NCBI RefSeq assembly: GCF_900116605.1
Contig: NZ_FPBC01000002.1
Span: 62,001-126,000 of the forward strand
Direction of reading: 5' to 3'
Length of the DNA: 64,000 bases
DNA from: Pseudomonas marincola
Lineage (GTDB): Bacteria > Pseudomonadota > Gammaproteobacteria > Pseudomonadales > Pseudomonadaceae
In this document: piece by piece, positions 54,388 to 63,611 of the stretch
Numbering within the stretch: position 1 is the first letter of the stretch
Layout: every line of letters starts with the position of its first letter
Made by a program: the position numbers and the translations under genes
Notes under the pieces: generated by a model
The model's input: the letters and a program-made list of their open reading frames with translations, nothing else
What the model was told of the DNA's origin: nothing
The model's database searches: none

Positions 54388-57300
54388 GCCAAGTTAATCG
54401 TCTAACCAATGGCGGCCGGATTGACCGCAGCCAGCCCTTGAATTTCAGCTTCAATGGCCAGTCGTATCAAGGCTTCGCCGGTGACTCACTGGCCGCTGCG
54501 TTACTGGCCAATGGCGTGGATATTGTCGGGCGTAGTTTCAAGTACTCCCGTCCGCGCGGGATTGTCGCGGCGGGGAGCGAAGAGCCAAACGCCATCCTGC
54601 AAATCGGTTCGACCGAAGAAGCGCAAATCCCTAACGTGCGGGCGACTCAGCAAGCGCTTTACTCCGGTTTGGTGGCGACCAGCACCAACGGCTGGCCGAG
54701 TGTTAATACCGACATGATGGGGATTCTCGGTAAGGTCGGCGGCAAGATGATGCCCCCCGGTTTTTACTACAAAACCTTCATGTATCCGCAGAACCTGTGG
54801 CTGACGTACGAAAAGTACATCCGTAAAGCCGCAGGGCTGGGCCGTGCGCCGACAGAAGTTGACCCCGACAGTTACGACTACCTCAATCAGCATTGTGATG
54901 TGTTGGTGGTAGGCGCGGGGCCTGCGGGTTTGGCCGCTGCACTGGCGGCAGGTCGCAGTGGCGCGCGGGTGATTCTGGCGGACGAGCAGGAAGAGTTTGG
55001 CGGCAGCTTGCTCGACACGCGTGAACTGCTGGACGGCAAGCCTGCAGCCGAGTGGGCAGCCGAGGCGCTGGCTGAGCTGCAAGGCATGCCAGAAGTCACC
55101 TTGTTGCTGCGCGCGACAGTGAATGGCTATCACGACCATAACTTCTTGACGATTCATCAGCGCATGACCGATCACATCGGTGAAGTCGCGCCGATGGGCA
55201 TGGTGCGTCAGCGCATGCACCGGGTACGTGCCAAGCGTGTGGTGCTGGCGACCGGTGCGCATGAGCGCCCGCTGGTTTACGCCAACAACGATGTGCCTGG
55301 CAATATGCTCGCGGGCGCTGTGTCGACCTATGTGCGCCGTTACGCGGTGCTGCCCGGTCGCAAGCTGGTGCTTTCAACCAACAACGATTACGCCTACCGC
55401 GTGGTGCTGGACTGGCTCGACGCTGGCCAGCAAGTGGTTGCCGTGGCAGATGCGCGGACTAACCCGCGTGGCACCTGGGTTGAGCAGGCGCGCGCACGCG
55501 GTGTGCGGATTTTAACTGGCAGCGCCGTGGTTGAAGCGCGCGGCAGCAAGCGTGTTGATGCGGCGCGGATCTGTGCGATCGATGTGGCCAAGCATAAAGT
55601 CACCAGCTCGGGTGAAGTTCTTGATTGCGATTTGATCGTTAGCTCCGGGGGCTACAGCCCAGTGGTTCATCTGGCATCGCATCTGGGTGGGCGACCAACA
55701 TGGCAGGCCGACTTGCTGGCATTTGTGCCGGGCGAAGGCTTGCAAAAGCGTGTGTGCGCCGGGGCGGTGAAAGGCGTTTTTGCATTGGGCGACACGCTGG
55801 CAGATGGTTTTGAAGCGGGTGTGATGGCCGCTGCCGAAGTCGGCTTTGACGCCGCTGTTGGCACGCTGCCAAGCGTTGAGCAACTCAACGAGGAAGCGAC
55901 GGTTGCGCTGTTCCAAGTACCGCACGATAAATCGACCGCGCGCGCCCCTAAGCAGTTTGTCGACTTCCAGAATGACGTCACTGCAGCCGGTATCGAGCTG
56001 GCAACCCGTGAAGGCTTTGAGTCGGTTGAGCACGTTAAGCGCTACACCGCGCTCGGCTTTGGAACCGATCAGGGCAAGCTCGGCAATATCAATGGCCTGG
56101 CGATTGCTGCACGCTCACTGGGCATCAGCATCGAGCAAATGGGCACCACCATGTTCCGGCCTAACTACACGCCGGTGACATTCGGCGCGGTTGCTGGCCG
56201 CCATTGCGGTGCGTTGTTTGAGCCAAAGCGTTACACCGCGATGCATGCGTGGCACGTTGCCAACGGCGCTGAGTTTGAAGATGTCGGCCAGTGGAAGCGG
56301 CCGTGGTACTTCCCGAAAAATGGTGAAGACCTGCACGCGGCTGTCGCACGTGAGTGCCTGGCTGTGCGCAATGCTGTGGGCATTCTTGACGCCTCGACGC
56401 TGGGCAAGATTGATATTCAGGGCCCTGATGCCCGTGAGTTTCTCAATCGTGTGTACACCAACGCGTGGACCAAACTGGATGTCGGCAAAGCCCGTTACGG
56501 TTTGATGTGCAAAGAAGACGGCATGGTCTTCGACGACGGTGTAACGGCGTGTCTGGCGGACAACCACTTTCTGATGACCACCACCACCGGTGGCGCGGCG
56601 CGGGTTCTCGACTGGCTGGAGCTTTATCACCAGACCGAATGGCCGGATCTGAAAGTGTATTTCACCTCGGTGACCGATCACTGGGCGACGATGACGCTGT
56701 CCGGCCCGAACAGCCGCAAGCTGCTGGCGGAAGTCACGGATATCGACCTCGATAAAGACGCGTTCCCGTTTATGGCGTGGAAAGAAGGCGAAGTCGGCGG
56801 TGTACCGGCGCGGGTCTTCCGGATCTCCTTCACTGGTGAGTTGAGCTACGAGGTCAACGTGCAGGCGGATTACGCCATGGGCGTTTGGCAGAAGATTATC
56901 GAAGCAGGCAAAAAGCACGGTCTTACGCCTTATGGCACTGAAACCATGCACGTTTTGCGGGCCGAGAAAGGCTTCATCATTGTCGGCCAGGATACCGATG
57001 GTTCGGTCACGCCGGACGACCTCAACATGAGCTGGTGTGTGGGCCGCAACAAGCCGTTTTCATGGATCGGTTTGCGCGGTATGAATCGTCAGGATTGCGT
57101 GCGCGAGCAGCGTAAACAACTGGTGGGGCTAAAACCGGTTAATCCTCAGCAGATATTGCCTGAAGGTGCGCAGCTGGTCTTTGACCCGAAGCAGGCGATA
57201 CCGATGACCATGGTCGGCCACGTCACCTCCAGCTACATGAGTGCTGCGTTGGGCTACTCGTTTGCAATGGCGATGGTTAAAGGCGGTTTGCAACGCATTG

Positions 57301-57401
57301 GCGAGCGGGTGTTTGCGCCCCTGGTCGATGGCAGCGTGATTGAAGCCGAAATTGTCAGCTCCGTATTTTATGACCCGAAAGGGGAACGCCAGAATGTCTA
57401 A
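54384..57401 (+). CDS. soxA: Sarcosine oxidase alpha subunit
   Basis: 1005-residue NAD- and folate-binding subunit. The N-terminal ubiquitin-like/2Fe-2S-like segment has LNFSFNGQSYQGFAGDSLAA. The NAD-binding domain starts near residue 170 at CDVLVVGAGPAGLAAALAAG. A C-terminal aminomethyltransferase (GcvT-like) domain from about 600 transfers the methyl group to tetrahydrofolate, with GILDASTLGKIDIQGPDARE and TGELSYEVNVQADYAMGVWQ. The length is normal for the family. Overlaps soxD by four and soxG by eight bases. Confidence 0.96.
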   Translation: MSQVNRLTNGGRIDRSQPLNFSFNGQSYQGFAGDSLAAALLANGVDIVGRSFKYSRPRGIVAAGSEEPNAILQIGSTEEAQIPNVRATQQALYSGLVATSTNGWPSVNTDMMGILGKVGGKMMPPGFYYKTFMYPQNLWLTYEKYIRKAAGLGRAPTEVDPDSYDYLNQHCDVLVVGAGPAGLAAALAAGRSGARVILADEQEEFGGSLLDTRELLDGKPAAEWAAEALAELQGMPEVTLLLRATVNGYHDHNFLTIHQRMTDHIGEVAPMGMVRQRMHRVRAKRVVLATGAHERPLVYANNDVPGNMLAGAVSTYVRRYAVLPGRKLVLSTNNDYAYRVVLDWLDAGQQVVAVADARTNPRGTWVEQARARGVRILTGSAVVEARGSKRVDAARICAIDVAKHKVTSSGEVLDCDLIVSSGGYSPVVHLASHLGGRPTWQADLLAFVPGEGLQKRVCAGAVKGVFALGDTLADGFEAGVMAAAEVGFDAAVGTLPSVEQLNEEATVALFQVPHDKSTARAPKQFVDFQNDVTAAGIELATREGFESVEHVKRYTALGFGTDQGKLGNINGLAIAARSLGISIEQMGTTMFRPNYTPVTFGAVAGRHCGALFEPKRYTAMHAWHVANGAEFEDVGQWKRPWYFPKNGEDLHAAVARECLAVRNAVGILDASTLGKIDIQGPDAREFLNRVYTNAWTKLDVGKARYGLMCKEDGMVFDDGVTACLADNHFLMTTTTGGAARVLDWLELYHQTEWPDLKVYFTSVTDHWATMTLSGPNSRKLLAEVTDIDLDKDAFPFMAWKEGEVGGVPARVFRISFTGELSYEVNVQADYAMGVWQKIIEAGKKHGLTPYGTETMHVLRAEKGFIIVGQDTDGSVTPDDLNMSWCVGRNKPFSWIGLRGMNRQDCVREQRKQLVGLKPVNPQQILPEGAQLVFDPKQAIPMTMVGHVTSSYMSAALGYSFAMAMVKGGLQRIGERVFAPLVDGSVIEAEIVSSVFYDPKGERQNV

Positions 57402-58023
57402 CGTCAATGTCTACCAACAGCGCCCGGCAGATGCCAAGGCCGAGTCGCCGCTGTTTCACGCCAGCCTGCATGAGTTGGTCGGCAAAGGGCCGACCGATGC
57501 CGGTGTAACGCTGACTGAGAAAAAACTGCTGGGCCACCTCACCTTGCGTGGCGATGGCAAAGATCCGGCTTTTGCCGAGGCCGTGCACAGTGCTCTGGGT
57601 ATGGAGTTGCCGGGTGCGCTGAGCGTGGTCAGCCACGGCGGGGCGTCCTTGCAATGGCTGTCTCCGGATGAGTGGCTGCTGATTGTGCCGAGCGGTGAAG
57701 AACTCGCCGCCGAGCAGAAATTGCGTGAGGCGCTGGCGGGGCAACACATCTCGATCATCAATGTCAGCGGAGGCCAAACCTTGCTGGAGCTTCGCGGCAA
57801 GAACGTGCGCGAGGTGTTGATGAAGTCGACTTCGTACGACGTCCATCCGGGCAACTTCCCCGTGGGTAAAGCCGTGGCTACACACTTCGCCAAAGCGCAG
57901 TTGGTGATTCGTCACAGCGCTGAAGATACCTGGGAGTTGGTCATTCGCCGCAGCTTCTCTGACTACTTCTGGCTTTGGCTGCAAGATGCCAGCGCTGAGT
58001 ACGGCCTGAGTATCGTCGAATAA
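57394..58023 (+). CDS. soxG: Sarcosine oxidase gamma subunit
   Basis: 209-residue gamma subunit with GcvT-like fold, lacking cofactors. The start MSNVNVYQQRPADAKAESPL overlaps the end of soxA. Conserved blocks are GVTLTEKKLLGHLTLRGDGK, LQWLSPDEWLLIVPSGEEL and ELRGKNVREVLMKSTSYDVH. The first ATG of a longer frame (57340) lies in soxA. Completes the soxBDAG set; purU starts 96 bases further on. Confidence 0.93.
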   Translation: MSNVNVYQQRPADAKAESPLFHASLHELVGKGPTDAGVTLTEKKLLGHLTLRGDGKDPAFAEAVHSALGMELPGALSVVSHGGASLQWLSPDEWLLIVPSGEELAAEQKLREALAGQHISIINVSGGQTLLELRGKNVREVLMKSTSYDVHPGNFPVGKAVATHFAKAQLVIRHSAEDTWELVIRRSFSDYFWLWLQDASAEYGLSIVE

Positions 58024-58119
58024 TCAGTTGTATTGATGCTGTGATTAATACGCCTTGCAGGGCCGCCCGAATCGGGTGTGTGCCTTGCAGGGAGTGCTGT
58101 TGAGCGCAGGGAGAGTGTA

Positions 58120-58977
58120 ATGAGCCGAACCCCGGATACATGGATTTTGACAGCGCAATGCCCAAGCGTGCTCGGCACGGTGGACGCGCTGACACGGTTC
58201 TTGTTTGAGCAAGGTTGTTATGTCACCGAACACCATTCGTTCGATGACCGGTTGTCGTCGCGGTTTTTTATTCGCATTGAGTTTCGCCAGCCCGATGGTT
58301 TTGACGAGCAGGCGTTTCGTGCTGATTTGGCGCAACGCAGTGCCGCCTTCGAGATGCAAACCGAGCTGACTCCGCCCGCGTATCGGGCCAAGGTTGTGCT
58401 GATGGTGTCCAAATCGGATCACTGCCTGAATGACTTGCTCTATCGTCAGCGCATTGGCCATTTGTCGATGGAGGTGGTGGCGGTGATTTCCAATCACCCT
58501 GATTTGGAACCGCTGGCACGCTGGCATGAGATTCCGTATTACCACTTCCCGCTGGACCCCAACGATAAACCTGCGCAAGAGCGCAAAGTGCTGGAGGTTA
58601 TCGAGCAAACCGGTGCTGAGTTGGTGGTGCTTGCGCGCTATATGCAGGTGCTGTCGCCGGAGTTATGCCGCAAGCTCGATGGCTGGGCGATCAATATTCA
58701 TCACTCGCTGCTGCCCGGCTTCAAGGGCGCCAAGCCTTATCATCAGGCGTATCAGAAGGGGGTGAAGTTGGTCGGTGCGACCGCGCATTACATCAACAAC
58801 GACCTCGACGAAGGCCCGATCATTGCGCAAGGCGTTGAGACCGTTGATCACGCGCATTATCCCGAAGACCTGGTTGCCAAAGGCCGTGATATTGAATGCC
58901 TGACGTTGGCCAAGGCGATTGGTTATCACCTTGAGCGGCGCGTCTTTCTTAATCAAAACCGCACAGTCGTGCTTTAA
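58120..58977 (+). CDS. purU: Formyltetrahydrofolate deformylase
   Basis: 285-residue enzyme that hydrolyses 10-formyl-tetrahydrofolate to formate and tetrahydrofolate, clearing the one-carbon load from three demethylations. The N-terminal ACT domain starts MSRTPDTWILTAQCPSVLGT. The C-terminal formyltransferase-like domain has VVAVISNHPDLEPLARWHEI, LARYMQVLSPELCRKLDG and the catalytic NIHHSLLPGFKGAKPYHQAY (His) with DEGPIIAQGVETVDH (Asp). The ATG at 58120 has GGGAG nine bases upstream; a GTG at 58078 is less likely. Second-copy purU (purU2) in relatives. Confidence 0.94.
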   Translation: MSRTPDTWILTAQCPSVLGTVDALTRFLFEQGCYVTEHHSFDDRLSSRFFIRIEFRQPDGFDEQAFRADLAQRSAAFEMQTELTPPAYRAKVVLMVSKSDHCLNDLLYRQRIGHLSMEVVAVISNHPDLEPLARWHEIPYYHFPLDPNDKPAQERKVLEVIEQTGAELVVLARYMQVLSPELCRKLDGWAINIHHSLLPGFKGAKPYHQAYQKGVKLVGATAHYINNDLDEGPIIAQGVETVDHAHYPEDLVAKGRDIECLTLAKAIGYHLERRVFLNQNRTVVL

Positions 58978-59240
58978 CGCGGCTGGCACTGTATGGCCCT
59001 GCATAAGCAGGTTTCACACTGCCCAGAGGTTCATGTGATGGCACGCTGCGTCGTTACCTGACCTCTTTGTGAATGCTTCATCACCTTAAAGGAGCCTCTG
59101 AAAAGCCAGCGACAGGCGCCAAGCCCTTAGATGCGCAATCTCTGGCTCAGTAGTTTTTGGACGTTCCGTAAATGCTCCAGTGCAAGGCTGCGTGGCCGCC
59201 GGCTGCGCCTTTGTTCCGACAACAACAAGGAGAGCAAGCG

Positions 59241-60440
59241 ATGTCTGATAATCGTGGTGTGGTGTATCTCGGTGCTGGCAAGGTCGAGGTGCAGAATATC
59301 GATTACCCGAAAATGCAGGACCCGCGCGGCAAGAAGATCGAGCACGGGGTCATCCTCAAAGTGGTATCCACCAACATTTGCGGCTCCGACCAGCACATGG
59401 TGCGCGGCCGTACCACGGCGCAGGTCGGCCTGGTGTTGGGCCACGAGATTACCGGTGAGGTGATCGAGAAAGGGCGCGATGTTGAGCATCTGAATATTGG
59501 CGATCTGGTGTCTGTGCCGTTCAACGTCGCGTGTGGCCGTTGCCGCAGCTGTAAAGAGCAGCACACCGGTGTTTGCTTAACCGTGAATCCGGCGCGTGCG
59601 GGTGGCGCATACGGCTATGTCGACATGGGCGACTGGACCGGTGGTCAGGCGAATTACGTGTTGGTGCCTTACGCCGACTTCAACCTGCTGAAACTTCCGG
59701 ATCGCGACAAGGCGATGGAGAAAATCCGCGATCTGACCTGTCTTTCAGACATTCTGCCGACGGGCTATCACGGTGCTGTTACCGCAGGCGTTGGCCCCGG
59801 CAGTACGGTCTATGTTGCCGGTGCGGGGCCTGTGGGCCTGGCGGCTGCGGCGTCTGCGCGCTTGCTGGGTGCGGCGGTGGTGATTGTCGGTGATGTGAAT
59901 CCGGTGCGGTTGGCCCACGCCAAGGCGCAGGGTTTCGAGATTGCCGACTTGTCCAAAGACACCCCGTTGCACGAGCAAATTGCCGACCTGCTCGGTGAGC
60001 CGGAAGTAGATTGCGCCGTCGATGCGGTTGGCTTCGAGGCGCGTGGTCACGGCCATGCCGGCGCGCAGCAGGAGGCACCGGCAACGGTACTCAACTCGCT
60101 GATGGGCGTTGTTCGGGTTGCCGGTAAAATTGGTATTCCCGGCCTGTATGTCACCGAAGATCCGGGCGCGGTGGACGCAGCGGCCAAAATTGGCAGCCTG
60201 AGCATTCGTTTCGGTCTGGGCTGGGCCAAGTCGCACAGCTTCCACACCGGGCAAACGCCGGTGATGAAGTACAACCGCCAACTGATGCAGGCGATTATGT
60301 GGGACCGCATCAACATCGCCGAAGTGGTGGGCGTGCAAGTAATCAGCCTCGATCAGGCGCCACAGGGTTATGGCGAATTCGATGCCGGTGTGCCGAAGAA
60401 ATTCGTTATTGATCCGCATCGCATGTTCAGCGCTGGCTGA
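59241..60440 (+). CDS. fdhA: Glutathione-independent formaldehyde dehydrogenase
   Basis: 399-residue zinc alcohol-dehydrogenase-family enzyme that oxidises formaldehyde to formate with tightly bound NAD, detoxifying the product of betaine demethylation. MSDNRGVVYLGAGKVEVQNI is the family start, preceded by AAGGAGAGCAAGCG. The catalytic zinc site includes Cys in VVSTNICGSDQHMVRGR and His in LGHEITGEVIEKGR. The structural zinc lobe is NVACGRCRSCKEQHTGVC. NAD-binding motif: VYVAGAGPVGLAAAASARLL. Last gene of the catabolic cluster; strong terminator follows. Confidence 0.96.
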   Translation: MSDNRGVVYLGAGKVEVQNIDYPKMQDPRGKKIEHGVILKVVSTNICGSDQHMVRGRTTAQVGLVLGHEITGEVIEKGRDVEHLNIGDLVSVPFNVACGRCRSCKEQHTGVCLTVNPARAGGAYGYVDMGDWTGGQANYVLVPYADFNLLKLPDRDKAMEKIRDLTCLSDILPTGYHGAVTAGVGPGSTVYVAGAGPVGLAAAASARLLGAAVVIVGDVNPVRLAHAKAQGFEIADLSKDTPLHEQIADLLGEPEVDCAVDAVGFEARGHGHAGAQQEAPATVLNSLMGVVRVAGKIGIPGLYVTEDPGAVDAAAKIGSLSIRFGLGWAKSHSFHTGQTPVMKYNRQLMQAIMWDRINIAEVVGVQVISLDQAPQGYGEFDAGVPKKFVIDPHRMFSAG

Positions 60441-60467
60441 TTCAACCCGTAAGCGAACGTAGCTTTT

Positions 60468-60510
60468 GCAAAGCTCACCCGTGCACACTGCGTGTGAGCT
60501 TTGCTTTTTT
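60468..60510 (+). terminator. Terminator after fdhA
   Basis: Stem GCAAAGCTCAC/GTGAGCTTTGC with a 15-base loop and six T, 27 bases past the fdhA stop. It also abuts the stop of the convergent acyltransferase gene. Confidence 0.88.
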
Positions 60511-61405
60511 AGCGCGGTTGCAGCTCCTCTCGAATCGCGTGAATGCGCGCATCCTTATCGCGCCACAGCTGTGACACCCACTCCTGCATCCATTGGCGAA
60601 ATTGCTCGTCGTTCTGGTAGTCGCCCTGCCACAGGGCCGGATCCAGTGGATAAGTCTGAATATCGACAATCACCCGTGGCACCTGGCCGCTGATCAACGC
60701 CCAGAAGCCCGGCACTTTATCGCCCGGATAAACCACGGTCACATCCAGCACCGCATCCAGTTGCTCACCCAATGCGGCGAGCACAAAGGCCATGCCTCCG
60801 GCTTTGGGCTTGAGCAGGTATTTGTAGGGCGATTGCTGCTGAATCTGTTTGGCGCGGGTGCAGCGCGTGCCTTCCAGATAATTGACGATGGTCACCGGCA
60901 GGTCTTTGAACTTCTCGCAGGCACGGCGGGTAATCGCCAGGTCTTCGCCTTTGCGCTCCGGGTGTTTCTCCAGATAGGCCTTGGAGTAACGCCGCATGAA
61001 CGGATAGTCGAGCGCCCAGAAGGCCAGCCCGAGAAAGGGGATCCAGATGAGTTGCTGCTTGAGAAAGAACTTGAAGTAGGGCGTCTTGCGGTTGAATGCC
61101 TGAATCAACGCCGGAATATCAACCCACGACTGATGGTTGCTGATGACCAGATACGAGGTGGTTTTGCGCAGCTCAACCGGGCAACGGATATCCCATTGGG
61201 TCGGCAGAATGCAGGCGAATATGATTTTGTTGATCTCCGCCCATGTTTCTGCAACCCACATCACACCGCGCGAGCATGCAGCTTTCAGCGCTATGCCGGG
61301 CAGGAGAAACTTGCCCATGGCGATCAACAGCAACGGGCCAATCAGAATCAAGGTGTTCAGCAGTAACAGCAGGGTGACGGTCAGGCCGGTCAGTAGTCGG
61401 CGCAT
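60509..61405 (-). CDS. PlsC-family membrane acyltransferase (YihG-like)
   Basis: 298-residue 1-acyl-glycerol-phosphate acyltransferase-family protein. A long N-terminal hydrophobic segment covers about residues 1-35 (LLTGLTVTLLLLLNTLILIG). The catalytic motif is SNHQSWVDIPALIQ (NH-x4-D), block II is FMRRYSKAYLEKHPE and block III VNYLEGTRCTRAKQ. It probably acylates a lysophospholipid at the membrane; the exact substrate is not fixed, and YihG of E. coli is the nearest named relative. Convergent with fdhA, sharing the terminator. Confidence 0.88.
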   Translation of the reverse strand: MRRLLTGLTVTLLLLLNTLILIGPLLLIAMGKFLLPGIALKAACSRGVMWVAETWAEINKIIFACILPTQWDIRCPVELRKTTSYLVISNHQSWVDIPALIQAFNRKTPYFKFFLKQQLIWIPFLGLAFWALDYPFMRRYSKAYLEKHPERKGEDLAITRRACEKFKDLPVTIVNYLEGTRCTRAKQIQQQSPYKYLLKPKAGGMAFVLAALGEQLDAVLDVTVVYPGDKVPGFWALISGQVPRVIVDIQTYPLDPALWQGDYQNDEQFRQWMQEWVSQLWRDKDARIHAIREELQPR

Positions 61406-61568
61406 GATGGCTCCTCAAGTGCGGGACCTGTGCATATTAAGCAGACGATTGGCTTCGTCCAAGTTATGCTGAACTATCGGTTAATTGTCGGACGAGCCGT
61501 TGGGCATTGCTCCGCTTCAGTCTGTATAAAGTGGTCTACAAAAAACGCTGTTTCGAGAACAGGCAATT

Positions 61569-62825
61569 ATGTTGAAGCGCATATCGGTAGCGGACGTGCG
61601 TGTCGGTATGTACATCCAGGCCTTCTGTGGCAGTTGGGTTGACCATCCGTTCTGGAAGAAAAGTTTCTTACTGGAATCCGACAAGGATCTGCAACGTATC
61701 TACGCCAGTAAAGTTGAGGAATTGCTGATTGATATCAGCAAGGGGCTCGACTGTGCCGCTGCACCTGTCGAAACGCCGCAGCTGGAACCTGAACCAGTTA
61801 CGCCGGCACCTGTAGCCAAGGCCGAGGAAGAAGCAGCACCGGCTACGCAAGACAACGAAGACTACAGCCCGGCGCCGTTCTCCGACGAGATCAGGCGTGC
61901 CGCCCTGATCTGTGAGCGTTCCAAGCAGGCGGTTATCGACATGTTCGCCGATGTGCGGATGGGCCGCGCACTGCAAGCGGAGCAGGCCGATAACCTGGTC
62001 AAGGAAATTACCGCCTCGGTTATTCGCCACCCCGGCGCCATTATCAGTTTGGCGCGGCTGAAAAATGCTGACGAATACACCTACATGCACTCCGTTGCCG
62101 TGTGTGCGCTGATGGTCGCGTTGGCGCGTCAGCTGAATTTTGAGCTGGATCAGATTCGCGAAGCCGGGCTTGCCGGATTGCTTCACGACATCGGCAAAAT
62201 GGCGGTCGCGCAAAACGTCCTCAACAAACCGGGGAAACTCTCCGAAGAAGAGTTTGAGGCCGTTAAAGCGCACCCGATTCTGGGCGGCCAGATATTGCTG
62301 GAAAACAAGCAGATCAGTGCGCTGGCGCTGGATGTTTGCATGCATCACCACGAGAAATACGACGGCACGGGTTATCCACACGGCCTGCAAGGTGAGCAGA
62401 TCAGCGTCATGGCGCGAATGGGCGCCATCTGCGATGTGTATGACGCCGTCACCTCTAATCGTGCCTACAAAAAGGCATGGGACCCGGCCACCTCAATCAG
62501 CCGCATGGCCAGCTGGAAAGGCCACTTCGACGAGATGATGTTCCACGCCTTCGTCAAGGCGGTGGGGATTTATCCGATTGGCTCGCTGGTGCGCTTGCAG
62601 AGTGGTCGTCTTGGCGTGGTGCTGGAGCAGGGCGAGGGTTCGCTGCTGGCGCCCAAGGTCAAGGTTTTCTACTCAGCGGAAACCCGGATGCCGATTATCC
62701 AGCAAACCATTGATCTGGCTGAGACCCCGGCGCGCGATAAAATTATTAGCCGTGAAGCCCCCGAAAAATGGGGCTTTCGCAACCTTGAAGCACTCTGGTT
62801 GGATCTTCCCGCCACTCCTGTCTGA
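61569..62825 (+). CDS. HD-GYP cyclic-di-GMP phosphodiesterase
   Basis: 418-residue protein with an N-terminal DUF3391 (about residues 1-75, MLKRISVADVRVGMYIQAFC), a Pro/Glu/Ala linker, and a C-terminal HD-GYP domain. Catalytic motifs are LLHDIGKMAVAQNVLNKPGK (HD) and CMHHHEKYDGTGYPHGLQG (HH..GYP). Both match active c-di-GMP phosphodiesterases. Cytosolic, no membrane helix. Likely breaks down c-di-GMP, so favours motility over biofilm. Followed 68 bases on by the retropepsin-like gene. Confidence 0.92.
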   Translation: MLKRISVADVRVGMYIQAFCGSWVDHPFWKKSFLLESDKDLQRIYASKVEELLIDISKGLDCAAAPVETPQLEPEPVTPAPVAKAEEEAAPATQDNEDYSPAPFSDEIRRAALICERSKQAVIDMFADVRMGRALQAEQADNLVKEITASVIRHPGAIISLARLKNADEYTYMHSVAVCALMVALARQLNFELDQIREAGLAGLLHDIGKMAVAQNVLNKPGKLSEEEFEAVKAHPILGGQILLENKQISALALDVCMHHHEKYDGTGYPHGLQGEQISVMARMGAICDVYDAVTSNRAYKKAWDPATSISRMASWKGHFDEMMFHAFVKAVGIYPIGSLVRLQSGRLGVVLEQGEGSLLAPKVKVFYSAETRMPIIQQTIDLAETPARDKIISREAPEKWGFRNLEALWLDLPATPV

Positions 62826-62893
62826 GGCAAAAAAGCTGAACCAATCGAATCGAGACGAGTCCGAAACCGTGAATTTAAGGAGGAGTACTTGGT

Positions 62894-63409
62894 TTGAGAA
62901 GTTTAATTGCATTGATCGCGTTAGTTGCACTGCCAGTGATGGCGAACGAACCAGCCAGTGACCCAACTTTGTACGGCCGTTACGAGTATGTTGCTGTGCC
63001 TCAGGTTGGCCAGACCTTTAAAGCCAAAATGGATACCGGCGCGATGACCTCATCGCTCTCGGCCAAGGACATCGAGCGCTTCAAGCGCGATGGCGATGAC
63101 TGGGTGCGTTTTCGTCTGGCAACAAAAGATGCTGATCCAACCCTTTTCGAGCAACCGCTGACGCGCGTCGCGCTGATCAAGAACCGTGCAGAAGAGGGTG
63201 ATGAACCCAACAGCAGCCCGACTATGGCTGAGCGGCCGGTGATTGATATGGAAATTTGCGTGGGCAACGAGTCACGCACCATTGAGGTCAATCTGGCGGA
63301 TCGCAGTCACTTCGATTATCCGCTGCTGATTGGTGCGGCCGCCATGCGCAAGCTCGGTGCCGCGGTGAATCCTGCGCAGCGCTATACCGCCGAGCGTCCA
63401 GAGTGCTGA
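62894..63409 (+). CDS. Secreted retropepsin-like aspartic protease (ATP-dependent zinc protease family, RimB-like)
   Basis: 171 residues with a signal peptide (LIALIALVALPVMA) and the fold of the PF05618 family. The active-site region is FKAKMDTGAMTSSLSAKDIE, and MEICVGNESRTIEVNLADRS follows. The start is a TTG, eight bases after AAGGAGGAG; no ATG gives the signal peptide. The MDTGA motif contains the catalytic Asp of a retropepsin-like dimer. Substrate unknown. Confidence 0.82.
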   Translation: MRSLIALIALVALPVMANEPASDPTLYGRYEYVAVPQVGQTFKAKMDTGAMTSSLSAKDIERFKRDGDDWVRFRLATKDADPTLFEQPLTRVALIKNRAEEGDEPNSSPTMAERPVIDMEICVGNESRTIEVNLADRSHFDYPLLIGAAAMRKLGAAVNPAQRYTAERPEC

Positions 63410-63611
63410 GTTGAGCGGAGCATTCGATTGGCTTGATCTATTCGGGGCGCTGTCTGATGACCGCGCCCCGATTGTATCCACGGTATTTATGCACGCCGTG
63501 ATTGAACGGCTCGCCTGCACGGGTGCCGGATTATTGCTAGGCTCAGATTGATGTTTTGGCATACAAGGATGCTGTGCATGCAATTGGGGTGGCTTATTCA
63601 CGGCTGGACTA

